A DNA stretch of 64,000 nucleotides from positions 310,001 through 374,000 of the forward strand of contig NZ_JBHUEE010000002.1 in assembly GCF_042680605.1 (NCBI RefSeq). The letters run 5' to 3'. The translations under genes and the position numbers were made by a program. A model generated the notes under the pieces. It was given only the letters and a program-made list of their open reading frames with translations. It made no database searches and was not told the DNA's origin. Positions 1 to 7,916 of this stretch are shown here, piece after piece (position 1 is the stretch's first letter; each line of letters opens with the position of its first letter). The DNA comes from Allobogoriella deserti. Its GTDB lineage: Bacteria; Actinomycetota; Actinomycetes; Actinomycetales; Actinomycetaceae.

Positions 1-287
1 ACGTCGCGCACGCACACCGGGAAGGTCCAGTCGACGTCCTCGGACTGGGGCGAGTAGGCGACGGCGCCTTGGCGGCGGGCGCGCTCGGGCGGCCCGCCGA
101 GCAGCCGGACCGTCCCGCTCTCGGTTCGCGCCAGGCCCATGACCGCCTTGAACAACGTGGACTTGCCGGAGCCGTTCATCCCGACCAGCCCGGTCACCGT
201 GCCGCGCTCGAGGCCGAAGGTGACCTCCTCCAGAGCGGTGACCGCGCCGTAGCGGACGGTGAGCCCGGCGACCTCGAGCACAGCCAT
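1..287 (-). CDS. Metal (Mn/Zn) ABC transporter ATP-binding protein, partial
   Basis: This is the N-terminal 95 residues of an ABC ATPase that runs off the left edge of the window. It begins MAVLEVAGLTVRYG and has a clear Walker A (GMNGSGKST, about residues 36-44). The Q-loop YSPQSEDVDWTFPV is the form typical of the MntB/ZnuC/SitB metal-importer ATPases, whose usual pattern is PQ..x-VDWDFP. The ATG at 287 overlaps the TGA of the upstream binding-protein gene by one base (TGATG), so the two are translationally coupled. It would energise import of the metal captured by that lipoprotein. The signature motif and Walker B lie outside the window, and the permease is presumably further left. Confidence 0.9.
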   Translation of the reverse strand, partial: MAVLEVAGLTVRYGAVTALEEVTFGLERGTVTGLVGMNGSGKSTLFKAVMGLARTESGTVRLLGGPPERARRQGAVAYSPQSEDVDWTFPVCVRD

Positions 288-1279
288 CACGCATCACCCG
301 AGCCCGTGAGGCCGGCGACGATCGTCTCGACGTCGTGGCGGAGCAGGGCGAGGTAGGTCGGGACCGGACCGTCGGCCCGGGAGAGGGAGTCGACATAGAG
401 GGTGCCGGCGAACCGCGCACCGGTCTCCGCGGCGACCTGACGCTGACCCGCCTCGTCCACGGTGGACTCGCAGAACACGGCGGGCACGTCGTCGGACCGG
501 ACCCGGTCGATGACCGCCGTGACCTGACGGGGTGTGGACTGACGCTCCGCGTTGACCGGCCAGAGGTAGGCCTCCTCCAGTCCCGCGTCACGGGCGAGGT
601 AGGAGAAGGCGCCCTCGCAGGTGACCAGGACCCGCCGGTGTTCGGGCACGGTGGCGAGGGCCGCGACGAGGTCGTGGTGGATCTCCTCCAGCTCCTCACG
701 GTAGGCGCGGGCGTTGGCGGCGTACTCCTGAGCGTGCCGAGGATCGAGCTCGGCGAGCGCGTCCGCGATGGTGCTGACGTAGACCTGTCCGGCCCGCGGG
801 GACATCCAGGCGTGCGGGTTGTCCGCGTGGCCGCCCCGGGCCCCCTCGATCGGCAGCGGGTCGATCCCGTCACTGAGGACCACGTGATCGGCGTCGACGT
901 CGGTGAGGAACTGCGCGAACCAGGCCTCGAGGCCCAGCCCGTTCTCGAGCACCAGGTCGGCGCCCTGCCCGCGGCGCAGGTCGTCCGGCGTCGGCTCGTA
1001 ACCGTGGATCTCGGCGCCGGGGGCGGTGATCGACTCGACGCGCACATGGCCGCCGCCAACCGTGCGGGCCATGTCCGCGAGGACTGTGAACGTGGTCAGG
1101 ACGAGAGGACGGCCGTCGTCGTGCCGGACGTCGGGTTCGGCGTTGCCGGTACCCGCGGAGGGCTGCGGGCCGGCGCCGAGCGTGCAACCGGCGAGCGCGG
1201 CGCCGAGCAGGACGACGGCCAACCCGAAAGCATTCCGTCGGGCCACCGTGGCCGAATTCTTCGCCGCACCGAAATTCAC
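287..1279 (-). CDS. Mn/Zn/Fe ABC transporter substrate-binding lipoprotein (ZnuA/PsaA family)
   Basis: A 330-residue cluster A-I metal-binding lipoprotein. The N-terminus has a lipoprotein signal (ARRNAFGLAVVLLGAALAGC) with the lipobox Cys near residue 32. The four ligand regions of the family are visible: His in EIHGYEP, His in NPHAWMSP, Glu in TCEGAFSYLA and Asp in YVDSLS. The Glu at the third position (where ZnuA has His) and the absence of a long His-rich loop favour Mn(II) or Fe(II) over Zn(II); this is inference. It starts with GTG 8 nt after the GH20 stop, with no good ribosome binding site, so it is probably read through from the upstream gene. An IdeR/DtxR-family regulator lies far away at 55.7 kb, and no operator is visible here. 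Confidence 0.9.
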   Translation of the reverse strand: MNFGAAKNSATVARRNAFGLAVVLLGAALAGCTLGAGPQPSAGTGNAEPDVRHDDGRPLVLTTFTVLADMARTVGGGHVRVESITAPGAEIHGYEPTPDDLRRGQGADLVLENGLGLEAWFAQFLTDVDADHVVLSDGIDPLPIEGARGGHADNPHAWMSPRAGQVYVSTIADALAELDPRHAQEYAANARAYREELEEIHHDLVAALATVPEHRRVLVTCEGAFSYLARDAGLEEAYLWPVNAERQSTPRQVTAVIDRVRSDDVPAVFCESTVDEAGQRQVAAETGARFAGTLYVDSLSRADGPVPTYLALLRHDVETIVAGLTGSGDA

Positions 1280-1286
1280 CGGTTCA

Positions 1287-2792
1287 TCATAGCCACGCCA
1301 CGCCGTCGGAGGGATGGAAGGCCCACTCGCGCGACCGCCACAGCGGTGCCTGTGCCGCCATCCGGCCGGTGAAACCGGCGTAGCCGCCGTCGGACCGCAC
1401 GGACTGCGGCGACCACGCCACGTCCGCGACGGCTCCCAGACGCGGGAGCAGCATGGTGAACAGTTCCTCGCGCGTGGTCAGCGTCTCCGTCCACAGCGCG
1501 GCCTCCACGCCACGGATACGGGCCGGGTCGAGGTCGTCGCTGTAGTGGTCGGGGTCCCAGGCCCACGACTGTTCGAGATCCACGTGGCCCGCCCAGTCCA
1601 GGCCGAGCGGGAACTCCGGGGTGTACTTCATGTCGAGGTAGATGCGGTCACCCGGGGAGAGGATGACGTCGTGACCGCGGCGTGCCGCGTCCAGGACCGG
1701 GGACATGTCGTGCCCGGAGGCCCAGAGCTGGACCAGCGCCCCGGCGGGCAGGTCGGCCACGCCGGCCTCCTGCCACACCACGAGCATCTTGCCGGTCCGT
1801 TCGACGACGCGCCCGAGCTCGGCGACGACGTCGAGGTAGTCCTCACGGGTCATCACGTGCGCCTCGTCGCCGCCGCCGTGCAGGTACGGACCCGGCGTGA
1901 GGCGGGCCACTTCGCCGAAGACATCGCTGAGGAAGGGCCTGGTGGCCGGCTCGTGCACGGTGATCTGGCTGAAGCCGACGTCGGTGCCGGTGTATGGCTC
2001 GGGGGCCTGCCCGGTGGGGGTGAGTTCGCCGTACGCGTGCAGGGCAGCGTGGGTGTGCCCGGGCACGTCCACCTCGGGGACCACGGTGACGGCGCGGGCG
2101 GTGGCGTGGGCGAGCAGGTCGGTCCAGTCGGCCTGGGTGAGGTAACCGCTCTCGCCGCCACCGACCTCGGTGAGACCGGACCGCTCGGTGAGCAGCGGGC
2201 GGGAGGTCAGCTCGAGACGCCAGCCCTGGTCGTCGGTGAGGTGCAGATGCAGCGCGTTGAGCTTGTACAACGCGCAGAGGTCGACGATCTCTTTGAGGAC
2301 CGGCAGCGGGAAGAAGTGCCGGGCGATGTCGACGCTGAGCCCGCGCCACGCATAGCGGGGGCGATCATCGATCCGCAGGGGCGGCAGGGACTCGGTGGCC
2401 CCGCGGACCAGCTGCAGGAGGGTGGTCAGGCCGCGCGCGAGGCCCACCGGCGCCGGGGCGAGGAGGTGGATGCGCTGCGCCTCGACGGTGAGCCGGTAGT
2501 GCTCCAGCGCCGCGGCGTCACTGGTCAGCGCGACCGGCGGGACGTCGCGGGTGAGCAGCTGCAGCGGATCCTCGGGGTCGACCTCGACGACGATCTCGGG
2601 GGCGTCGGCGGCGGTGCTGGGGCTCGCACCGGCGGCCGCGAGCGCGTCGGTCAGCTCGGCGAGCGCGGCGGCCACCGGGTCGCCGTCGGCGACGGCGGCC
2701 TCGGGCGGCAGGATCCGGACGGGCCCGGTCAGTGGGAAGCCGGGCCCGTCGCCGTGCTCGAGGTGGGCGGGGGCCGGGACGAGGGGCAGCAT
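1287..2792 (-). CDS. Beta-N-acetylhexosaminidase, GH20
   Basis: A 501-residue GH20 enzyme that removes terminal beta-linked GlcNAc/GalNAc by substrate-assisted catalysis. A GH20b-type N-terminal domain (about residues 1-140) precedes the barrel, which opens with RYAWRGLSVDIARHFF. The catalytic Asp-Glu pair is seen in YLHGGGDEAHV, and barrel motifs HLHLTDDQGWR and VVPEVDVPGHTHAA are intact. The aromatic sugar-pocket segment ends in ALWTETL. No signal peptide is visible, so it probably acts in the cytoplasm on imported oligosaccharides. It follows the sulfatase gene after 56 bp and belongs to the LacI-controlled module, which suggests desulfation and hexosaminidase digestion of the same sulfated amino-sugar glycan (inference). 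Confidence 0.93.
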   Translation of the reverse strand: MLPLVPAPAHLEHGDGPGFPLTGPVRILPPEAAVADGDPVAAALAELTDALAAAGASPSTAADAPEIVVEVDPEDPLQLLTRDVPPVALTSDAAALEHYRLTVEAQRIHLLAPAPVGLARGLTTLLQLVRGATESLPPLRIDDRPRYAWRGLSVDIARHFFPLPVLKEIVDLCALYKLNALHLHLTDDQGWRLELTSRPLLTERSGLTEVGGGESGYLTQADWTDLLAHATARAVTVVPEVDVPGHTHAALHAYGELTPTGQAPEPYTGTDVGFSQITVHEPATRPFLSDVFGEVARLTPGPYLHGGGDEAHVMTREDYLDVVAELGRVVERTGKMLVVWQEAGVADLPAGALVQLWASGHDMSPVLDAARRGHDVILSPGDRIYLDMKYTPEFPLGLDWAGHVDLEQSWAWDPDHYSDDLDPARIRGVEAALWTETLTTREELFTMLLPRLGAVADVAWSPQSVRSDGGYAGFTGRMAAQAPLWRSREWAFHPSDGVAWL

Positions 2793-2848
2793 GCGATCTC
2801 CGTCGGTTCGCGGTGTGCGGACAACGGAAGCATGGCATCCCCCGCCGC

Positions 2849-4081
2849 TCAGGCCAGGGCGCGCGCCTCCGCCTCGGCGCGTCCGGCCTCGATCTCACCC
2901 CCGAACGTCTCGACCAGGCCGAGCATGTGCTCGAGCACGTCGGGGTACAGGTCGGCCAGGTTGTAGCTCTCCTCCACATCCGTCTCGACGTCGAAGAGCT
3001 GCGGCAGTTCGCGTAGGTCCTTGGTCGGGAACCGGTCGACGTGCAGCTTCCACCGCCCGTCCCGCACGGCGTTGAGGTGCCAGTGCGAGAAGAAGTAGAG
3101 CGGCCCGCGCTCGGTCGGCGTGCCGCCGAGGAGCAGCTCGGTCATGTCCGCGCCGTCGATCGGCCGGTCCTGGGGGACGGGGGCGCCGGCGAGGGAGGCG
3201 AGGGTCGGGAAGATGTCCAGGAAGGACTGGACGCTCTCGGAGACGGTGCCCGGGGCGATCCGTCCGGTCCAGCGGGCGATGAAGGGCATGCGGATGCCGC
3301 CCTCGTAGGTGTCGATCTTGCGACCGCGTCGCCCGCCGGTACGGCCCTCGAACCACGGGCCGTTGTCGCTGGTGAGCAGGAACAGGGTGTTCTCGGACAG
3401 ACCGAGCTCCTCGACGTGCCGCACGAGCCGGCCGACGTGGTGGTCGAGGCACTCGATGGTGTCGCCGTAGGTCCCCGCCCGCGAGGTCCCACGGAAGGAC
3501 TCCTCCACGTGGAGCGGGATGTGCGGCATCGTGTGTGGGAGATAGACGAAGAACGGTTCGTCGGCGTGGCGGGAGATGAAGTCCATGGCCTCGTCGGTGT
3601 AGCGCCGGGTCAGGCTGGACTGGTCCACCGGCCCCTCGATCCGATCCGCCCCGACGTGCAGGTGGAGCGGGTCCATGTCGTTGCTGTACGGCAGCCCGTA
3701 GTACTCGTCGAATCCGTGCCGGGTGGGGTTGTGTTCCGGCCGGGCGCCGAGGTGCCACTTGCCGTAGATGCCGCACCGGTAGCCGACCTCGCCGAGGACG
3801 TCGGCGATGGTGCGCTCCCACGTGGACAGGCCTTCACGGTCCTCGGGGAAGATGACCCGCGGCAGACCGACGCGCTGGGCGTACCGCCCGGTGAGCAGGC
3901 TCGCGCGCGAGGGCGTGCAGGTGGGCGATGTCGAGTACATCTGCGTCAGCTGCAGGCCTTCGGCGGCGAGCCGGTCGATGTGCGGTGTGGAGATCAGCGG
4001 CGATCCGGTGCAGCCGAGATCTCCGTAGCCCATGTCGTCCATGAAGATCAGGACGATGTTCGGGCGCGGACTGGAGGTCAT
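2849..4081 (-). CDS. Cys-type sulfatase (arylsulfatase A / GALNS-like)
   Basis: A 410-residue type I sulfatase. The metal site opens with NIVLIFMDDMGYGD, and the formylglycine motif is SPTCTPSRASLLTGR with Cys55 and Arg59, so activity needs an FGE-type maturation enzyme not seen here. KWHLG and the PTRHGFDEYYGLPYSNDMDP segment resemble the arylsulfatase A / N-acetylgalactosamine-6-sulfatase branch. The start was set at the ATG at 4081, where GGAAGG precedes it and homology begins; the in-frame upstream 22 residues are not sulfatase-like. No signal peptide is seen, unlike many catabolic sulfatases, so it may act on imported sugars. It lies between the sugar-binding lipoprotein and GH20 on the same strand. 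Confidence 0.93.
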   Translation of the reverse strand: MTSSPRPNIVLIFMDDMGYGDLGCTGSPLISTPHIDRLAAEGLQLTQMYSTSPTCTPSRASLLTGRYAQRVGLPRVIFPEDREGLSTWERTIADVLGEVGYRCGIYGKWHLGARPEHNPTRHGFDEYYGLPYSNDMDPLHLHVGADRIEGPVDQSSLTRRYTDEAMDFISRHADEPFFVYLPHTMPHIPLHVEESFRGTSRAGTYGDTIECLDHHVGRLVRHVEELGLSENTLFLLTSDNGPWFEGRTGGRRGRKIDTYEGGIRMPFIARWTGRIAPGTVSESVQSFLDIFPTLASLAGAPVPQDRPIDGADMTELLLGGTPTERGPLYFFSHWHLNAVRDGRWKLHVDRFPTKDLRELPQLFDVETDVEESYNLADLYPDVLEHMLGLVETFGGEIEAGRAEAEARALA

Positions 4082-4154
4082 GAGGCACCTTCCGGGGTGA
4101 GGGGGCACGGGACGGGGCGGGTCTGGATCGTGGCGGTCGCGGCGCACGGTCGGA

Positions 4155-5495
4155 TCAGACGAGCGATCCGCCGTCGTAGGTCTGCAGGTAGCTCACGATC
4201 GTCTCCTGCGCGATCTCGGCCTGCTGCTGCGGATCGGCGCCGGCGAGCATGGTCTTCTGGATGGCGTTGGAGACGGCCTTGTACACGACGGGCGGGTAGC
4301 GAGGCTCGGCCCGCCCGGTCGGCAGGAGCTCGTCGCGGAACTGCTGGAGGATGGGGTTCGCGAAGGCGCCGGTGTTGCCGATCGCCTCGGTCACCGACCG
4401 GCGGGCGGGCATGATCCCCTTGGCGACGCCGTCCCACTCGGCGGCCGCCTGCACCGACTCCCGGCTCATCGAGCCCATGACCTCCACGGTGAAGCGGGCG
4501 GCGGCCTCGGGATCGCGACCGTGACGGTTGACCACCCAGGCCCAGCCGCCGAGGATCGTGCGCTCGTGCCCGCCGGGCGGGAGCGGCAGCGGGAAGATGC
4601 CGTACGGGTGGTCGGGGGCGTTGCGGCGCATGGCCTCGACCTGCCCGATGACGTTGTGCCACATGGCTGCGTAGCCGTTGGTGAAGGCGCCGACCATGTC
4701 GCCGCCGGCCGGCAGTGTGCGTGGCGAGGCGCCGGTCCGGACGGCGTCGTGGAAGAGCCGCAGGGCCTGGACCGCGGCCGGCGAGTCGAAGACCGCTTGA
4801 CCGGTTCGTCGGTCGATGACATCGCCGCCGCCCTGCCAGACCCACGGGTAGAACGTGAAGTTCTGGTAGTAGCTCGCGGTGGTGTCGAGCACCAGGCCGG
4901 CCTGCTGGCCTCCGGTCAGGCGACGGCCCAGTTCGAGCATGTCCTCCCAGGTCCGGGGCAGGTCACCTTCGGCCAGCCCGGCATCCTCGAAGGCGGGGAT
5001 GTTGTAGTACACGGCCATCGGGCCTTGTTCCATCGGCAGCCCGTAGATCCGGCCGTCGACCGTGCGGGTGGCGAGCGCCTCCGGGTAGAAGTCGTCGACG
5101 ACCTCCTGACTCAGGTACGGCGTGAGGTCGGTGAGGACGCCCCCGTTGTAGTAGCGCAGGAAGTCGCCGGGCGAGATGAGGAAGATGTCCGGACCGTCGC
5201 CGGCGGCGAATGCCGTGGTCAGCCTGGTGTTCGTCGGGTCGGTGTAGCCGGGGATGTAGACCATCCTGATCGGTCGCTCGCCGGCCCGTTCCCAGCGCCT
5301 GGCCAGGGTGAGGAACCAGTCGCTCTGGGCCACGAGGACGGGGTCATTCTGTGAGATCGGTGCGTAGAACTGCCAGAACTGCATGGCGCCGCGGTCGCTG
5401 CCCGGGCTGCAGCCGCTGGCCGCCCACGCGGTACCCAGACCGGCCGCGGCGGCGCCGAGCCGGAGAGCGCCGCGGCGGCTGAGGGAGGTGGGCAT
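4155..5495 (-). CDS. Sugar ABC transporter substrate-binding lipoprotein (family 1, CUT1-type)
   Basis: A 446-residue extracellular sugar-binding lipoprotein. The N-terminus SRRGALRLG is Tat-like and is followed by a hydrophobic stretch and lipobox AASGC, so it should be exported and lipid-anchored. The body is MalE-like: GDGPDIFLISPGDFLRYY, a YGLPMEQGPMAVYYNIPAFEDAGL hinge region and a GGWAWVVNRH segment typical of family 1 solute-binding proteins. The start ATG has GAGGAG seven bases upstream. Two LacI-type operators lie 17-47 bp upstream. Oddly, no CUT1 permease or ATPase gene is in the cluster, so it must use membrane components encoded elsewhere. It is likely the first gene of a unit continuing to the sulfatase and GH20. 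Confidence 0.9.
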   Translation of the reverse strand: MPTSLSRRGALRLGAAAAGLGTAWAASGCSPGSDRGAMQFWQFYAPISQNDPVLVAQSDWFLTLARRWERAGERPIRMVYIPGYTDPTNTRLTTAFAAGDGPDIFLISPGDFLRYYNGGVLTDLTPYLSQEVVDDFYPEALATRTVDGRIYGLPMEQGPMAVYYNIPAFEDAGLAEGDLPRTWEDMLELGRRLTGGQQAGLVLDTTASYYQNFTFYPWVWQGGGDVIDRRTGQAVFDSPAAVQALRLFHDAVRTGASPRTLPAGGDMVGAFTNGYAAMWHNVIGQVEAMRRNAPDHPYGIFPLPLPPGGHERTILGGWAWVVNRHGRDPEAAARFTVEVMGSMSRESVQAAAEWDGVAKGIMPARRSVTEAIGNTGAFANPILQQFRDELLPTGRAEPRYPPVVYKAVSNAIQKTMLAGADPQQQAEIAQETIVSYLQTYDGGSLV

Positions 5496-5511
5496 CGTCG
5501 CTCCTCACGCC

Positions 5512-5542
5512 TGAAAAGGTTTACATTTCGTAATCGTTTTCA
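5512..5542. promoter_or_regulatory. Tandem LacI-family operators upstream of the sugar-binding protein gene
   Basis: Two adjacent 14-bp sequences each match the LacI/CcpA-type consensus TGWAANCGNTNWCA at 13 of 14 positions. TGAAAAGGTTTACA lies at 5512-5525, and TGAAAACGATTACG lies at 5529-5542 on the minus strand. Their centres are 17 bp apart. They sit between the LacI-type regulator gene and the binding-protein gene it probably represses. This AT-rich patch stands out in the surrounding GC-rich DNA, consistent with a promoter region. Binding by the neighbouring regulator is inferred from position and motif only. Confidence 0.75.
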
Positions 5543-5593
5543 CGCTAGCTTCGCGGCCGGGAGGTGTCAACGCCGGGCGGCGGGTCGGGGCGC

Positions 5594-6583
5594 TCAGACG
5601 GTCCAGTCGTGGTCCGCTGCGAGGACCTCGGGCGGCAGGGTCAGCGAGCGCGGTCCGCCGTCGTGGCCCGTGATGCGGTCGATGAGCATGTCGGCCGCGC
5701 GGATACCGACCTGGCGAGCGGGCAGGTCGATACGGACGATGTCGGCGGAGACCATCGTGGTGAACGGCAGGTCGCCGATGATGGCGAAGCCGAAGTCCGG
5801 CGGTACCGTGCCGGCTCGTGCGAGGACCTGGAAGGCGCCGATCCCGGTGAGGTTGTTGCCGGCGACCACGGCGTCGATCGCCGCGCCCGTCCCGAGCAGT
5901 GCGCGCATGGCCTCACGGGCACCGGCGACCCGGAAGTCGCCGTGCTCGACGAGTGTCTCGTCGACCTCCAGGCCCCGTTCCCCGTGCGCGGCGCGCCAGC
6001 CGATGACGCGATCGTTCGCGGAGCTGAGTCCCGGTGGCCCGGTGACGAGGCCGACGCGTTCGAAGCCGGCGTCGAGCAGGGCGCCGGTGGCCAGCCGGCC
6101 GGCGGCGACGTTGTCCACGAGGACCTCGTCGACCCCGAGGTCGAGCTGCCGGTCGATCGCGACGGCGGGCCGTCCGCTGGCCACGTAGGAGAGCAGGTCG
6201 TCCGTCGCGCGGTTGGGCACCACGATGACACCGGCCATGTTCTCGCTGACGGCGATGCGCAGGTACTGACTCTCCTTGGCCTCCTCGTCGTCGGTGTTGC
6301 CGAGGACGACGGAGTAGCCGGCACGTTGCGCACTGTCCTCCACACCGCGGGCCATGGCGGTGAAGTACGGGTTCTCGATGTCGGGGACGATGAGGGCGAT
6401 GACCTCGGAGTGCTTGCGGCGCAGGCTGCGGGCGGCGCGGTTCGGCGAGAAGTCCAGCTGCTTCGCGGCCTCGCGCACCCGCGCGGCGCGGTCGGGCGAG
6501 ACGCGTTGGCCGTTGTAGACCCGCGAGACGGTGGCGATGGACACGCCGGCGGCGGCCGCCACGTCATGGATGTTCGCCGTCAC
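5594..6583 (-). CDS. LacI-family transcriptional regulator
   Basis: A 329-residue LacI-type repressor. The helix-turn-helix is at the extreme N-terminus (NIHDVAAAAGVSIATVSRVYNG), with the hinge helix SPNRAARSLRRKHS, followed by a periplasmic-binding-protein-like effector domain (VIALIVPDIENPYFTAMARGVE). The start is the GTG at 6583, directly before the conserved HTH; in-frame sequence further upstream is GC-rich and not LacI-like. It lies between the lactonase and the sugar-binding protein genes, all on the minus strand. Two LacI-type operators are found just downstream of its stop, in front of the binding-protein gene. It probably senses a sugar from the sulfated-glycan module. Confidence 0.92.
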   Translation of the reverse strand: MTANIHDVAAAAGVSIATVSRVYNGQRVSPDRAARVREAAKQLDFSPNRAARSLRRKHSEVIALIVPDIENPYFTAMARGVEDSAQRAGYSVVLGNTDDEEAKESQYLRIAVSENMAGVIVVPNRATDDLLSYVASGRPAVAIDRQLDLGVDEVLVDNVAAGRLATGALLDAGFERVGLVTGPPGLSSANDRVIGWRAAHGERGLEVDETLVEHGDFRVAGAREAMRALLGTGAAIDAVVAGNNLTGIGAFQVLARAGTVPPDFGFAIIGDLPFTTMVSADIVRIDLPARQVGIRAADMLIDRITGHDGGPRSLTLPPEVLAADHDWTV

Positions 6584-6605
6584 CTGCTCGCCCCGCCCGC
6601 GTTCG

Positions 6606-7475
6606 TCAACGTTTTCCGAGGGTAGCCGAGGCGGTGAGGGGCACGCGGTACAGGCTCCGCGTCGCGGTGATGTAGAGCCACTCGCCGCGCTCGCCGCCGA
6701 AGCACAGGTTCGAGACGACCTCGGGCACGGCGAGATGCTCGAGCACGTCGCCGTCGGGGCTGAGGACGTAGACGCCGTCGCCGGCCGAGCACCACAGCCG
6801 CCCCACCCGGTCGACGCGCAACCCGTCCACGGCGCCGACCGGCACGGTCGGTACGTCCCGGCCGTTCGTGCACGCCCCGCCGACGACGTCGTAGGCACGC
6901 AGGTTCGGCCGTGCCCCGGTGTCGGCGACGTAGAGCACGGACTCGTCCGGGGAGAACGCCAGGCCGTTGGGGCGGTCCATGTCGGTGATGACGGCGTCGA
7001 GCCGGCCGGTGATCTCGTCGTGGCGGAAGACGTAGCAGGCGCCGTACTCCATCTCGCCCGGGTAGCCCTCGCGCCCGTCGGGCTGGATCCCGTAGGGCGG
7101 GTCGGTGAACCAGACCGTCCCGTCGGAGGCGACGACGACGTCGTTGGGTGAGTTCAGCCGGTGCCCCTGCCAGTGCCCGGCGAGCACCTCGACCTCCCCT
7201 GGTGCGGCGCCCGGATGGGACCGCTCGACTCGGCGATGTCCGTGGGAGCACTGCACGATTCGTCCCGCGCCGTCCAGGGTCCGTCCGTTCTGGTAGCCGG
7301 CGGGCTGGGCCTGGACCCGGGTGTGTCCGGTCGCGGGTTCGTACTCCAGCACACGGTCGTTCGGGATGTCGCTGAAGCGGACCCGGCCGGTCTGCGGCAG
7401 CCATACCGGCCCCTCGGTCCACTCGGCCCCGGAGAAGACACGCTCGATCTCGGCATCGTCGGCGAAGAAGCTCAT
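6606..7475 (-). CDS. SMP-30/gluconolactonase-family protein
   Basis: A 289-residue six-bladed beta-propeller of the SMP-30/gluconolaconase/LRE family, which hydrolyses sugar lactones with a divalent metal. Visible family motifs are EWTEGPVWLP (metal-binding Glu), HRLNSPNDVVV (Asn), and DRPNGLAFSPDESVLYVADT (Asp) at the propeller centre. The ATG at 7475 was chosen because homology starts at MSFFADDAE and because only 25 bp separate it from the divergent VOC gene, so the transcript is probably leaderless. It is the first gene of the minus-strand glycan cluster and ends 22 bp before the LacI gene. Its true substrate lactone is unknown. Confidence 0.88.
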   Translation of the reverse strand: MSFFADDAEIERVFSGAEWTEGPVWLPQTGRVRFSDIPNDRVLEYEPATGHTRVQAQPAGYQNGRTLDGAGRIVQCSHGHRRVERSHPGAAPGEVEVLAGHWQGHRLNSPNDVVVASDGTVWFTDPPYGIQPDGREGYPGEMEYGACYVFRHDEITGRLDAVITDMDRPNGLAFSPDESVLYVADTGARPNLRAYDVVGGACTNGRDVPTVPVGAVDGLRVDRVGRLWCSAGDGVYVLSPDGDVLEHLAVPEVVSNLCFGGERGEWLYITATRSLYRVPLTASATLGKR

Positions 7476-7500
7476 CGCCCTACTCTGGCAGGCTCTCGCC

Positions 7501-7902
7501 ATGACATCGTTCGTCTCGCACACGTCCGTGGACTGCCGCAACGCCTACGAGCTGTCCGAGTGGTGGAAGCGACTGCTCGGCTACACCGACATCGCCGACG
7601 ACCCGAACGAGCCGGGCGACGACATGTGCATGATCCGCGACCCGGAGACCGACCACCGGATCCTCTTCATCGAGGTCCCCGAGGGCAAGACGGGCAAGAA
7701 CCGCCTGCACTTCGACCTCCGGCCCCGCTCCGGCACGCGCGATACGGAGATCGACCGGGTCCGCACGCTCGGCGCCGTCGAGGTGGGCGACTTCCGCGGC
7801 CACCACGGTCCCGGAAGCGGCTGGGTGGTCTTCGCCGACCCGGAGGGCAACGAGTTCTGTGTGCTGCGCTCCGTGGCGGAGGTTCATGCCATGGAGGGGT
7901 GA
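7501..7902 (+). CDS. VOC-family (glyoxalase-like) protein
   Basis: A 133-residue single-domain vicinal oxygen chelate protein of the glyoxalase-like type common in actinobacteria. It begins SHTSVDCRNAYELSEWWKRLLGY and ends WVVFADPEGNEFCVLRS, the usual DPEGNEFCVL closing strand of the fold. A second repeat carries LHFDLRP. Such proteins bind a metal or small ligand, and no reaction can be assigned. The ATG lies 20 bp after a TACTCT -10-like hexamer at 7481, so the mRNA is probably near-leaderless and fired divergently from the lactonase gene. It converges with the gamma-glutamyltransferase gene 14 bp downstream. Confidence 0.85.
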   Translation: MTSFVSHTSVDCRNAYELSEWWKRLLGYTDIADDPNEPGDDMCMIRDPETDHRILFIEVPEGKTGKNRLHFDLRPRSGTRDTEIDRVRTLGAVEVGDFRGHHGPGSGWVVFADPEGNEFCVLRSVAEVHAMEG

Positions 7903-7916
7903 GGAGGCGCGGCCGG

